DNA from: Corylus avellana
Taxonomy: Eukaryota > Streptophyta > Magnoliopsida > Fagales > Betulaceae
Direction of reading: 5' to 3'
Length of the DNA: 64,000 nt
Assembly: GCF_901000735.1 (NCBI RefSeq)
Contig: NC_081543.1
Coordinates: 12,969,369 to 13,033,368 of the forward strand
Below the pieces are notes generated by a model that was not told the DNA's origin, did no database searches, and was given only the letters and a program-made list of their open reading frames with translations. Below are positions 36,150 to 46,815 of the stretch, one piece after another. Each line of letters begins with the position of its first letter. Within the stretch, counting starts at the first letter, position 1. The translations under genes and the position numbers were made by a program.

Positions 36150-36519
36150 ACCTTTTTAATTGAGGAAGGATGGAGCATGCCAAGAAGTATACACAAGATG
36201 GGCGCAATTATGCAAGGAAGCATTTCTCTTAATTCTAAGCCTGACAAGTAAAACAATGCAATGGTACACATTAGCGAAGTGATCATAAAATAACGATTTG
36301 AGAAATGCATTTGAAAAAAAATGCTAGTTAATTTGAAAACGTGAAAAAAATTCACATTTTCAAATTGGAAGGGAGAGGTGCGTTTTTAAAGGTCAAACCA
36401 TAACTTTGAAGGTCAAATCATGATTTTACCATACCGTTAATTGCATTTTTAAAAATTACATTTTAGTAATTCGCTATTTTTGAAACCATACATTTTAAAA
36501 CCACTAAACCAAATGGACC
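35300..36519. mobile_element. hAT-like fold-back element with nested SINE
   Basis: The left end 'ggtctgtttgagtttgcgat' pairs with the reverse complement of the right end ('ggtccatttggtttagtggt'). Inside, 'aaaatcatgatttgaccttt' in the left arm matches the reverse complement of 36400-36430. The arms are about 230 bp and enclose a SINE and an AT microsatellite (36118-36147). No transposase. The same element lies at 40659-41836 in the second copy. Confidence 0.5.
35690..35838 (-). mobile_element. tRNA-derived SINE, minus strand
   Basis: The reverse complement starts 'aaggggttgactcaagcggt' (A-box-like) and later has 'ggtggagggggcac' and 'cgggtccagggtttg' (B-box region). The T-rich run just left of it is the remnant of the poly(A) tail. 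The same family occurs at 41040-41192 (duplicated segment) and 44403-44530. Confidence 0.55.
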
Positions 36520-36540
36520 AAAGAAAACGAGGTCGTATTA

Positions 36541-36795
36541 AGTCAGCAGTTTACACCCATTAATTGAGAGGTAAATGATCAGGAACATTTCTGTTTCTAA
36601 TGGGCAATTGTAACGTGATAGGTGGAGGACAGCATAATCACACCACTAGAGTGAGGATACTAGAATTATAGTGTGTATAGTGTCTATGTAATCCAATATT
36701 GGGCAACATTGTGTGGACAGTACTGCCCACCTTCTCTCTTGCATGTGCATGCTTCGATCAATCATTCTCTGTGCAATAAACGCGGCTTTGGAACC
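36541..36795 (+). promoter_or_regulatory. Orphan copy of the GRP promoter
   Basis: Contains the same ordered blocks as the true GRP 2 promoter 386 bases downstream: 'gtcagc...acccatt...gagaggt', 'ggaggacagcataa.cacac', 'caacattgtgtgga' and 'gcggctttgga'. No TATATATA and no coding sequence follow. It is a tandem duplicate of promoter sequence, or what remains of a lost GRP gene. Confidence 0.6.
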
Positions 36796-36925
36796 TCGTT
36801 AATTAGGTTTTATTAGAAATTTAACGTTGGAAGTTCCCTGCATGCGTTGTTTTTTTAGATATTGAATTCATTAGTTAGGTTTACTTTACAACAAACATTA
36901 ACGAGTACTGTGGAAGGAATATTAT

Positions 36926-37197
36926 TGAGTCAGCTATCGTAAGCACCCATTGAGAGGTGAAGGATAAGGAAAGGTTAGGTTTTTTCAAACTCAGGCACTA
37001 AAAATGGCTTTCTAAGTTTAGTTAGATATGGAGGACAGCATAAACACACTAGTGAATCAAAGCGTAAGGAGTTCTGACTGAATTTGATCTTTTTGTGTGT
37101 GTATCTTGGGCCACATTGTGTGGATGGCTATCTTCTCTACCATGTGCTTCAACTACTCCCTGTCAGTAGATGCGCTTTGGACCTATTGCTATATATA
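36926..37197 (+). promoter_or_regulatory. Promoter of GRP gene 2
   Basis: TATA box (TATATATA) at 37190-37197, 53 bases before the chosen ATG. Upstream blocks shared with GRP 1 and with the orphan copy: 'ggaggacagcataaacacac' near 37031, 'ccacattgtgtgga' near 37111 and 'gatgcgctttggacc' near 37169. Confidence 0.65.
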
Positions 37198-37249
37198 GCA
37201 ACTCTCCCTTGCATTTGAAAATACGGTTGTGGGATCGAAACATATTCCC

Positions 37250-38188
37250 ATGGCTAATCACAAAGTTCTTAGTGTTTTTGCCTTTGTGTTACTGGGTTTA
37301 GGCATTTGTTCTGCAACTAGAGCCCTCCTCACTCTTGAAGGAGCTGGCCACAGTCCTGGAATTGGGCATGAGGTTGGTGTTGGGTATGGTGGTAATGTTG
37401 GTGGAGGTTATGGTGGTGGAGGAGGTGCAGGTGGTGGCTCTGGATATGGAGCTGTAGGGGACCACGGTGTTGTTGGCTATGGAAGTGGTGGTGGTAGTGG
37501 AGAAGGTAGTGGAGCGGGCTATGGAGCTGCTGGTGGACATGGTGGAGGATATGGAAGTGGTGGTGGTGGTGGAGCTAGTTATGGCACAGGAGGCGCTGGA
37601 TACGGATCTGGTGGTGGTGAAGGAGGTGGTGCTGGATATGGAGCTGGCGGAGAACATGGGGCAGGATATGGTGGTGGTGGAGGAAAAGGTGGTGGCGGTG
37701 GTGTTGGGTATGGTGCAGGGGGAGAGCATGGTATTGGTTACGGAGGTGGTGAAGGAGGTGGTGCTGGATATGGAGGTGGTGGAGAACATGGGGCAGGATA
37801 TGGTGCTGGTGGTGGAGGAGGAAAAGGTGGTGGTGGTGGATATGGTGCAGGAGGAGACCATGGTGCTGGTTATGGAGGTGGTGAAGGAGGAGGCCACGGT
37901 GGCGGCTATGGTGCTGGAGGAGAACATGGTCCTGGCGTTGGAGGTGGTGGTGGTAGTGGTGGCGGTGGCGGTGGTGGAACAGGATACGATGCTAGTGGAG
38001 TACATGGAGGTGGATATGGAAGTGGTGGGGGATCTGGTGGAGGTATCGGTGCTGGAGGCTATGGTGGTGGGGGTGGAGGTGGTTCTGGTGGTGGTGGCGG
38101 CTATGGTGCTGGAGGTGAACATGGGGTAGGATATGGAGGAGGCAGCGGTAGTGGCGAAGGTGGTGGCCATGGTGGCTATTCTCCTTGA
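37250..38188 (+). CDS. Secreted glycine-rich protein (GRP 2)
   Basis: 312 residues from the ATG at 37250. The frame is open seven codons further upstream, but only to a GTG at 37229. The ATG gives MANHKVLSVFAFVLLGLGIC, which aligns with GRP 1's start. Signal peptide about 1-24, then TRALLTLEG, then a Gly-rich body organised around repeated GAGGEHGAGYGGG and GGEGGGAGYG modules, ending GGHGGYSP. Charged E/H/D residues recur at regular intervals, more than in GRP 1. Likely a secreted cell-wall protein. It and GRP 1 form a tandem pair with related promoters. An almost identical version at 42567-43505 is probably the other haplotype. Confidence 0.88.
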   Translation: MANHKVLSVFAFVLLGLGICSATRALLTLEGAGHSPGIGHEVGVGYGGNVGGGYGGGGGAGGGSGYGAVGDHGVVGYGSGGGSGEGSGAGYGAAGGHGGGYGSGGGGGASYGTGGAGYGSGGGEGGGAGYGAGGEHGAGYGGGGGKGGGGGVGYGAGGEHGIGYGGGEGGGAGYGGGGEHGAGYGAGGGGGKGGGGGYGAGGDHGAGYGGGEGGGHGGGYGAGGEHGPGVGGGGGSGGGGGGGTGYDASGVHGGGYGSGGGSGGGIGAGGYGGGGGGGSGGGGGYGAGGEHGVGYGGGSGSGEGGGHGGYSP

Positions 38189-38443
38189 AAATTCAATTGC
38201 ACCATCACATTGTCTTAAAAGGAAACTTGTTACTTCTCACCCTTGCTATTCAAAAATAAGGTTAATTTGGGTAGGAAGTAGCTTATAATAAATTATATAA
38301 TTAAATACTTTAATATGCACGTAAGATGAGTGTACTTCAAAAAGTTGCAGTGTATAATTGATATCAATTGCTCTTGTTCTTGTTATTTAACTGTGGTTTA
38401 TGCAATTTAAATTAATTAATAATCAGAATTCTATGATAGCCTT

Positions 38444-38446
<3 letters not shown>

Positions 38447-38477
<31 letters not shown>

Positions 38478-38505
38478 AGAAGAAGAAGAAGAAGAAAGAA
38501 AGAAA
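38447..38505. repeat. GA/GAA microsatellite
   Basis: A GA run followed by GAA and GAAA runs. The matching locus at 43763-43815 has different repeat numbers, as expected for two alleles. Confidence 0.85.
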
Positions 38506-38736
38506 CAACAATCAAACAACCTAGGCCTGAGATCGATCGTGCCATCCTAAAAGGTTGACTCTCATCCTAACTCACGAAATGATCGTTACGTACATGAAAA
38601 TGATATAATGGGGTACTTAATCAGAAATCACTTACGTAATATGTTTTAGCCAAATCAACCTTAAAAAAGTAGGACCATGCACCTCGTAAGTTCGTGGTAA
38701 AACAAGATGCATATTACAGTTTTAGTCGTACGTTGG

Positions 38737-38836
38737 NNNNNNNNNNNNNNNNNNNNNNNNNNNNNNNNNNNNNNNNNNNNNNNNNNNNNNNNNNNNNNNN
38801 NNNNNNNNNNNNNNNNNNNNNNNNNNNNNNNNNNNN
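38737..38836. other. Assembly gap of exactly 100 N
   Basis: Second unknown-size gap. The sequence after it restarts inside GRP 1 at the position equivalent to 33479. Confidence 0.98.
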
Positions 38837-39159
38837 CTGGTTATGGAAGCGGAGCAGGAAGCGGTGCTGGTAGCGGCTATGGTGCTGGGGGAGACCATGG
38901 TGCGGGTGGAGGAGGCGGCGGTGGGAGTGGTGGTGGTGGCGGTGGAGGTGCTGGTGCAGGAGGAGCACATGGAGGTGGGTATGGTAGTGGTGAAGGAGCT
39001 GGTGGAGGCTATGGTGGTGGAGCTGCTGCTGGTCATGTTGGTGGTGGCGGCGGCGGCTCTGGTGGTGGCGGTGGCGGTGGTGCAGGGGGTGCAAATGGTG
39101 GATATGGAGCAGGTAGTGGGAGTGGAGAGGGTGGTGGACATGGTGGCTACATCCCTTAA
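38837..39159 (+). CDS. GRP 1, 3' part only, cut by gap
   Basis: The last 107 codons of GRP 1 (from GYGSGAGSG to GGYIP), identical in the visible part to 33479-33801. Its 5' end, signal peptide and promoter are missing because the contig starts here. Most likely the other allele of GRP 1, not an independent gene. Confidence 0.85.
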
Positions 39160-40658
39160 AAATTCCTTGTCACTACATAATTTGCTAAGACGAATTAATG
39201 TGTCTTCTTACGTTCTCTAATATGAGCAAAAAATAAGATTAGTATTGATAAGAGGATGCTTATAATATCTAAGTATTGTATGAATGCCAGAGAGATGCAC
39301 TCAAAGGCTGTATCTAATTCTAATCATGAATATGCAGTCTTCTTTTTTCTGTCTTTTGGTTATGGAATTGGTGCAATATTCAAGTGATGAAAAATCTCAA
39401 AACTTGATTAATCCAAATTATAAAAAAATGACTGTACGTGCACTCGTGCCAAATCAAGTTAATTAATTACGTGCATGCTAATCATTACCCTGATGGGATA
39501 TGAGGAATGGACCTTAATTCGAAGGTGATGATGTACGTGCACTTCAATTCCACACTAAAATATATGGAAAGGGTTTTTATCTTATGATGGTTACGAAGAT
39601 AATAATATTATCAAGAAACTAGTGCGGTGGTGGAGGTATTATATATAATTTTATTAGAAAGTGTATTTTTCTTTCATAAATTTTCTTTGTATATTAGTTT
39701 TCAGAAAAACTAACCACTTATTTTATGAATAAAGAATAATATCTTAGCCCTAGTGTATTCGAATCCATATATTAATAGGGTTTAAATACATGGATAAATT
39801 TGTGTATACAAAAATTCTTCCCCTTTTTTTTTTTTGTTTTATTTGTATATATTTTTTTTCCATACAACAAGAAACGAAACATCCCCTTACACTTTCCTAC
39901 AGTGTACTCCATCGGTGGCGTTTGGAGGCTCTCCGCAGAGGAAATGCACGGACAATGGCTTTATAAACTGACATGTCTATTTTTTATTAGAGAATACAAA
40001 GGACTTGATTTGTGCCAAGACCTTATAAAAATTATTCAAGTCCAATAATAAACGCCCTTAAAGGAGTTTAATTAAATGACTTTAAAAATCATATTCAAGA
40101 CACGGAGGCTTTAGGCTTTAGCATATATAGGAGCAGTGAGAAGTAAGAATTTTGTAGAAGGGAATATATGTGAGGATTGAGCCCTCGCTATCAGTAACCC
40201 CCATAGCCATCAGTATCCCCCAAATTGGTTGGCCACGAAATGCCTCGTCTCCCTCAGTGAGACGCTTTCGCAGTGCATGCAAGAGGGATGATCGAGATAG
40301 TCATAGTGTTACAAACTGTAAAACCCTTTTGCCATCACTTTCAATGAGAGTGACAACTCTCTATTATATTCCTAATGGTGCAAGTCTTGAAGATTAATAT
40401 ACTTCATTCCTCCTATATATTCATGACTGCAACATGGAATTCCTCACCACTACTAACGGTGCTGCATTGTAAAAATGCTCAAATCTAAACCGACCCCTTC
40501 ATCAAATCTTTAATCTTTAACTTTAGGGTCATTCAAATATACTCTAACATCCTATAATCCAACTTCAATTGAATAGCATTCTAGCCCTAGTTCCTCTTTC
40601 TAGGATGGAGTCTGATTAAGAATGCCGATTAAATTAATGTATAAAGATAATATATTAA

Positions 40659-41836
40659 GGTCTGTTTGGGTTTGCGATTTCAAAAATTGCGATTTCAAAA
40701 TAACGATTTGAAAACGTGGTTTTTAATAATATAGTTAAATGTTTGGCAAAATCACAATTTGACCTTTAAAATCCCAGTTTAATTAGTCTTTAAAATTATA
40801 CGATTTATAAAAGAAAATACCTTCTTACTTGCGATTAGAAAATGTAGATTTTTTGCGTTTATCGCAATTTTTTTAAAATGTAATCACAAACAATTTATTA
40901 GTAAAACAATTACAATCTAACACAATAACGTGATGATAAAAATTAGCCATTGGATCAACATTTGAATTTTTTTTTCTACAAGTATTGATCAAAATGCTGA
41001 TTTTTATTGCCAAATCATTCAGTTATATGATAATTATTATTTTTTTATGATGGGAAATCCTTCCAAGGCAGAGCTATTTCATGTCTCTCCTGTCAAGCAA
41101 ACCCTGGACCTGTGCAAAGTGCCCCCTCCACCTGAATTAGGTAAGATTCCAGCTTCGCGACCAAGGCTCATACCACTTGAGCCAACCCCTTGAAATTCAA
41201 TTGTATGACAGTTGAATAGAAATCTACTACATAGGACACTCTTATCCTTCATTGCTCGTCTTCCTTAAATTATAGGTGCCACATTCCACTCTTTGTCATT
41301 GTTTTGGTATTTATTTGACGTTTTAATTCAAATCTTTCTTTAAAAAAAAAAAAAAAAAATNNNNNNNNNNNNNNNNNNNNTTTGATTCTGGCTAGTATCT
41401 CTACTTAATTAGCGTACTCCCTTCAAAAAAAATTAGCGTACTCCATCCATTATATATATATATTTTACCTTTTTAATTAAGGAAGGATGGAGCATGCCAA
41501 GAAGTATACACAAGATGGGCGCAATTATGCAAGGAAGCATTTCTCTTAATTCTAAGCCTGACAAGTAAAACAATGCAATGGTGCACATTAGCGAAGTGAT
41601 CATAAAATAACGATTTGAGAAATGCATTTGAAAAAAAATGCTAGTTAATTTGTAAACGTGAAAAAAATTCACATTTTGAAATCGGAGGGGAGAGGTGCGT
41701 TTTTAAAGGTCAAACCATAACTTTGAAGGTTAAATCATGAGTTTACCATACCCTTAATTGCATTTTTAAAAATTACATTTTAGTAATTCGCTATTTTTGA
41801 AACCATACATTTTAAAACCACTAAACCAAATGGACC
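40659..41836. mobile_element. hAT-like fold-back element, second copy
   Basis: Same element as 35300-36519, with the nested SINE at about 41040-41192 and interrupted by the 20-N gap. Small indels differ from the first copy. Confidence 0.5.
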
Positions 41837-42566
41837 AAAGAAAACGAGGTCGTATTAAGTCAGCAGTTTACACCCATTAATTGAGAGGTAAATGATCAGG
41901 AACATTTCTGTTTCTAATGGGCAATTGTAACGTGATAGGTGGAGGACAGCATAATCACACCACTAGAGTGAGGATACTAGAATTATAGTGTGTATAGTGT
42001 CTATGTAATCCAATATTGGGCAACATTGTGTGGACAGTACTGCCCACCTTCTCTCTTGCATGTGCATGCTTCGATCAATCATTCTCTGTGCAATAAACGC
42101 GGCTTTGGAACCTCGTTAATTAGGTTTTATTAGAAATTTAACGTTGGAAGTTCCCTGCATGCGTTGTTTTTTTAGATATTGAATTCATTAGTTAGGTTTA
42201 CTTTACAACAAACATTAACGAGTACTGTGGAAGGAATATTATTGAGTCAGCTATCGTAAGCACCCATTGAGAGGTGAAGGATAAGGAAAGGTTAGGTTTT
42301 TTCAAACTCAGGCACTAAAAATGGCTTTCTAAGTTTAGTTAGATATGGAGGACAGCATAAACACACTAGTGAATCAAAGCGTAAGGAGTTCTGACTGAAT
42401 TTGATCTTTTTGTGTGTGTATCTTGGGCCACATTGTGTGGATGGCTATCTTCTCTACCATGTGCTTCAACTACTCCCTGTCAGTAGATGCGCTTTGGACC
42501 TATTGCTATATATAGCAACTCTCCCTTGCATTTGAAAATACGGTTGTGGGATCGAAACATATTCCC

Positions 42567-43505
42567 ATGGCTAATCACAAAGTTCTTAGTGTTTTTGCCT
42601 TTGTGTTACTGGGTTTAGGCATTTGTTCTGCAACTAGAGCCCTCCTCACTCTTGAAGGAGCTGGCCACAGTCCTGGAATTGGGCATGAGGTTGGTGTTGG
42701 GTATGGTGGTAATGTTGGTGGAGGTTATGGTGGTGGAGGAGGTGCAGGTGGTGGCTCTGGATATGGAGCTGTAGGGGACCACGGTGTTGTTGGCTATGGA
42801 AGTGGTGGTGGTAGTGGAGAAGGTAGTGGAGCGGGCTATGGAGCTGCTGGTGGACATGGTGGAGGATATGGAAGTGGTGGTGGTGGTGGAGCTAGTTATG
42901 GCACAGGAGGCGCTGGATACGGATCTGGTGGTGGTGAAGGAGGTGGTGCTGGATATGGAGCTGGCGGAGAACATGGGGCAGGATATGGTGGTGGTGGAGG
43001 AAAAGGTGGTGGCGGTGGTGTTGGGTATGGTGCAGGGGGAGAGCATGGTATTGGTTACGGAGGTGGTGAAGGAGGTGGTGCTGGATATGGAGGTGGTGGA
43101 GAACATGGGGCAGGATATGGTGCTGGTGGTGGAGGAGGAAAAGGTGGTGGTGGTGGATATGGTGCAGGAGGAGACCATGGTGCTGGTTATGGAGGTGGTG
43201 AAGGAGGAGGCCACGGTGGCGGCTATGGTGCTGGAGGAGAACATGGTCCTGGCGTTGGAGGTGGTGGTGGTAGTGGTGGCGGTGGCGGTGGTGGAACAGG
43301 ATACGATGCTAGTGGAGCACATGGAGGTGGATATGGAAGTGGTGGGGGATCTGGCGGAGGTATCGGTGCTGGAGGCTATGGTGGTGGGGGTGGAGGTGGT
43401 TCTGGTGGTGGTGGCGGCTATGGTGCTGGAGGTGAACATGGGGCAGGATATGGAGGAGGCAGCGGTAGTGGTGAAGGTGGTGGCCATGGTGGCTATTCTC
43501 CTTGA
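42567..43505 (+). CDS. Secreted glycine-rich protein, second copy of GRP 2
   Basis: 312 residues, identical in length and nearly identical in sequence to 37250-38188. I see two amino-acid changes, both valine to alanine (DASGV to DASGA, and GGEHGVGY to GGEHGAGY), plus a few silent changes. TATA box at 42507-42514. The upstream orphan promoter is duplicated too. Reads as the second allele. Confidence 0.85.
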   Translation: MANHKVLSVFAFVLLGLGICSATRALLTLEGAGHSPGIGHEVGVGYGGNVGGGYGGGGGAGGGSGYGAVGDHGVVGYGSGGGSGEGSGAGYGAAGGHGGGYGSGGGGGASYGTGGAGYGSGGGEGGGAGYGAGGEHGAGYGGGGGKGGGGGVGYGAGGEHGIGYGGGEGGGAGYGGGGEHGAGYGAGGGGGKGGGGGYGAGGDHGAGYGGGEGGGHGGGYGAGGEHGPGVGGGGGSGGGGGGGTGYDASGAHGGGYGSGGGSGGGIGAGGYGGGGGGGSGGGGGYGAGGEHGAGYGGGSGSGEGGGHGGYSP

Positions 43506-44402
43506 AAATTCAATTGCACCATCACATTGCCTTAAAAGGAAACTTGTTACTTCTCACCCTTGCTATTCAAAAATAAGGTTAATTTGGGTAGGAAGTAGCT
43601 TATAATAAATTATATAATTAAATACTTTAATATGCACGTAAGATGAGTGTACTTCAAAAAGTTGCAGTGTATAATTGATATCAATTGCTCTTGTTCTTGT
43701 TATTTAACTGTGGTTTATGCAATTTAAATTAATTAATAATCAGAATTCTATGATAACCTTGTAGAGAGAGAGAGAGAGAGAGAGAGAGAAGAAGAAGAAG
43801 AAGAAAGAAAGAAAGAAACAACAATCAAACAACCTAGGCCTGAGATCGATCGTGCCATGCATCCTAAAAGGTTGACTCTCATCCTAACTCACGAAATGAT
43901 CGTTACGTACATGAAATGATATAATGGGGTACTTAATCAGAAATCACGTACGTAATATGTTTTAGCCAAATCAACCTTTAAAAAAGTCGGACCATGCACC
44001 TCGTAAGTTCGTGGTAAAACAAGATGCATATTACAGTTTTAGTCGTGTGAATTATTTACCCAATTAACAAGAGATAATAAAAAGGGGTACTGCCTATAAA
44101 ACAAATATAATGCAGTGGCTTTACTTTTTACCCCTTTCGGACGATGATATTGAATCGGGCCTTTAACGATTTCATTTAAAAATTAATTGGTGTTCATTGA
44201 GGGAAGCCAACACCTTTTATGATATTCGAAATCGCATATTGTAAGGCATGTTCTAAGAGCCGTCAAAGTGGCACTGTTGCGCGCACCTCAAGAGTTGAAA
44301 TCATGTATATGAATTTAACCGGTAAGAATTTGTGTAGTTTGGCTAAACGACCGAGCAGGATGATTGGCCAAGGAATGGCTTGTTTGTTATGGTGCAGGTT
44401 TT

Positions 44403-44530
44403 TTATTTTTTTTTTTTTAAAAAAAATAATAATTATTGACGGTAAACCCTAGACCCGTGTAAAGCATTCCCTCCACACGAGTCAGATGAGACTCCAACTT
44501 CGTTAGCGGGCGTGGCCCCAAGGAATTCAA
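44403..44530 (-). mobile_element. tRNA-derived SINE, third site
   Basis: Shares with the SINE at 35690-35838 the ordered motifs 'aaaccctagacccgtg', 'ccctccac' and 'gagactccaacttcg' (plus-strand view). A T-rich and A-rich run at its left marks the tail. It lies outside the duplicated segment, so it is an independent insertion. Confidence 0.5.
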
Positions 44531-45288
44531 TCATTTGCACTAAAAGAAATTTAAACCTTAAACCCGATGAAAATGCTACTAAGACCAAAATCCTTACCGT
44601 CCACCAGAGTCAAACCGTTTGCATGTGGTGCAGGTTTGTGTGAGAATGGAAGAGAACATTTGTTGTGTTTGTCCTCCGCCTTTGCCATCAACCCGTCACC
44701 ATCACAAAGATCAATTATTTTTCTCATCGTGGCATAAAAGTAGGTCTTCATGTGATCTGTACATGACATAAAGTGACCTCATGACTTAATATTAAGGATA
44801 ACCCAATTGACTGGAGAGATTATGTGACATTTAACAGAAATTCCCATATTGTCTCATGTCTCATGATCATTGTTATACTAGGTTGCATTTCATCCCCCAT
44901 CATAAAGGTGAAGGGTACGTAAGTCATAAACCATGCTTTTGGTGTACGTACTAAATATGAAAGAAGATGTTTTATTATTATTTGGTCCACTTGCTTATTT
45001 TCAACATTTTTTTTAAAAAAAAAATTTAGAATTCTGTTAAATTTATGATCTTGTGAATGGAAACGGCTGTTTTTTAAAAGGAAACCATCCGAAATTTAAA
45101 AAATCAACGTACAATAGCCAAAGCCATGCGAGTAAAATGTTTTATTTTAAAGGTTTATGGTCTCATTGTACAAGGAATTATAGAATGATAAGCGGCCGTT
45201 TATCATTCTGTCCCTGTGAAAACATTGGCATGCAAGCACAAAAGTTTCTCTCAATTTTCTTCTGAGCTTGTTTCTCAAGAATTCCTTT
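44531..45288. other. Intergenic region
   Basis: No gene or RNA recognised. Short frames at 44551-44769 (minus) and 45053-45265 (plus) have no familiar motifs. Confidence 0.45.
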
Positions 45289-46815
45289 CTACTCCATAGA
45301 GACAATAACTTTTGGAGTGGGTTCTGATGAGGCTGGTGAAAATTCTCCTGGAGTGCTCTCTCCGTTATCAATCATATGGTGGCCTCTAACCATGTCAGCC
45401 CCTCCCTCTTCGTTCATCATCACCATATTACATGGAATGGTGTTGGCATAAAATTCTCTATTCTTTCTGTGATGCCTGCAGTAACCATGCATGCAGCGCA
45501 AAGCAATCAACTCCTAATGAGCTTCAGAAATTGAGGAAGCCTAGCACGCATACACCCAATTAATGTACACACACACCCAATTAAGCCTACCTATCGAACA
45601 CCACCCATGTCGCATGAAGGCTCGTGATTTGCTCAACCACCAAAAGTCGTGAGGGATAACCCATTACAACCTTTTTTTGCGGGACAGCCTACATGACATG
45701 TTGCATAGATTAAATACTATAAAATTGAGTACCAAATTCAATTCATGAAGTACTAATCTTTAAAATGTAAAAAAGTAGTATTAATTATACTAACAACAAC
45801 AATTTATAAAACTGTCATAGGGCGGGCGGATCAGGCCTCGGGTTTAAGTAATGATAAAAATCACACTTTTAATTATTTCATCATTATTTACATAGCAGAG
45901 GCAATCAGCGTTTGAATCAGCTATTGTAATAGGATAAATGTGTGGTTTCTAGCATTAATACTCATCAAGTTAATGTTCTCTCTAGCTTTCAACATTATTC
46001 TATCCTTAAAAGATGGCTGCTGGCTGCTGGTAATTATGACTTGGGATCTGTCTGATAATGTAATCTAGAGGTAGCTTTCTAGTTGTATTGACTTTGGTTA
46101 ATGACCAATAAACATAATTAAAGAATTGAATGTACCCCATATTTTCGGCAAAGTTCTGCGACTGCTTGAAAGCCTTAAATACTTGGCATCACTCCGCAAC
46201 TCATTTTCCACATTTGCACGAGGTAAGTCTTCGAATTGCAACATCCAAACATCAAGGCATGTCTTGGAAGAGACTACCAAAATCCCAAGTAGATTAGTTA
46301 TATGTTATGAAGAAAAAAATAAATTAAAAAATTAATGTTATGCCGTACAACTTAATAATGTGGCAGCGAAAATTAGCTATTCATGATCAATTTGCACTTA
46401 CTAAAAAAAGAAAAGAATTTATTTTTATTGGTACGTCATCTTAGTTATATGACAGTTATATAACAGTCTAATTTATTAAATAGCATTATCCTTAAAAATA
46501 AATTATTTAGCATAAACAGGAATTTAGATAGAGGGAAGATGCATGGAGTTACGTATGTGGAATGTTAAGCCATGGCATGACACCAACGAGAGTGACGACC
46601 GAACCAGGCGCAACAAGATTGTTGAGGGTCCATTCCAGAGGCTTAGTCGTGAACTCTTCCATCCCGTCCATCACTACCACCACATTCTTCACATAGTTTG
46701 CCGATGATGGTGACTCTCGCAATCGGAGATCCTCTGCCAACGACTTCTTCTTCTTTATGAAACGCCTATACGACTGCTGATGAATATACATGCCAGGTCC
46801 AAACGGAGCAACCAT
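45289..46815 (-). pseudogene. USP-like (adenine nucleotide alpha-hydrolase fold) gene, decayed
   Basis: Three exon-like pieces on the minus strand. 46815-46557 encodes a basic leader (GMYIHQQSYRRFIKKKK) and the first strand and helix of a USP-like domain (VVVVMDGMEEFTTKPLEW, then VTLVGVMPWLNIP). 46273 to about 46150 continues it (SSKTCLDVWMLQFEDLP, ELRSDAKYLRL). 45475-45289, after a good acceptor TTACTGCAG, encodes HHRKNREFYANTIPCNMVMM and a serine/proline-rich tail with a stop. These motifs match plant USP-domain proteins related to receptor-like cytoplasmic kinases. The donor after the first piece should be at 46556 but reads ATACGT instead of GTACGT, and the exon between the second and third pieces is missing. 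Probably non-functional. A partial second copy lies at 50298-50483. Confidence 0.55.
46323..46495. mobile_element. MITE-like element
   Basis: Ends 'taatgttatgccgtacaact' and, inverted, 'aaggataatgctatttaata' with a shared inner 'agttatatgacagttatata' theme. It belongs to the same general family as the MITE in the ubiquitin protease intron (55175-55354). Pieces also occur near 35557-35690 and 50581-50640. Confidence 0.4.

Larger units (their letters stand above)
38837..44046. repeat. Second copy of the GRP segment (33479-38729)
   Basis: Collinear over 5.2 kb, from 'ctggttatggaagcggagca' to 'acagttttagtcgt'. Both coding and intergenic parts are nearly identical, with scattered SNPs and microsatellite length differences. 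It then passes into unique sequence. It contains a 20-N gap at 41361-41380. Confidence 0.92.

Noticed and set aside
37229..37249. GRP 2 start seven codons upstream of the ATG
   Set aside because: The upstream codon is GTG, only about 32 bases after the TATA box. The ATG at 37250 aligns with the start of GRP 1 and opens the signal peptide.
33088..43505. Biological amplification of glycine-rich protein genes to four copies
   Set aside because: The second pair begins right after a 100-N gap and is collinear in coding and non-coding DNA; contig or haplotype duplication is simpler.
46126..46335. Plus-strand LRR-like reading (LLESLKYLASLRNSF) as an NBS-LRR relic
   Set aside because: Comparison with the paralogous fragment at 50298-50483 shows that the minus-strand frame is the one conserved (EDLP, ELRSD, KYLRL).
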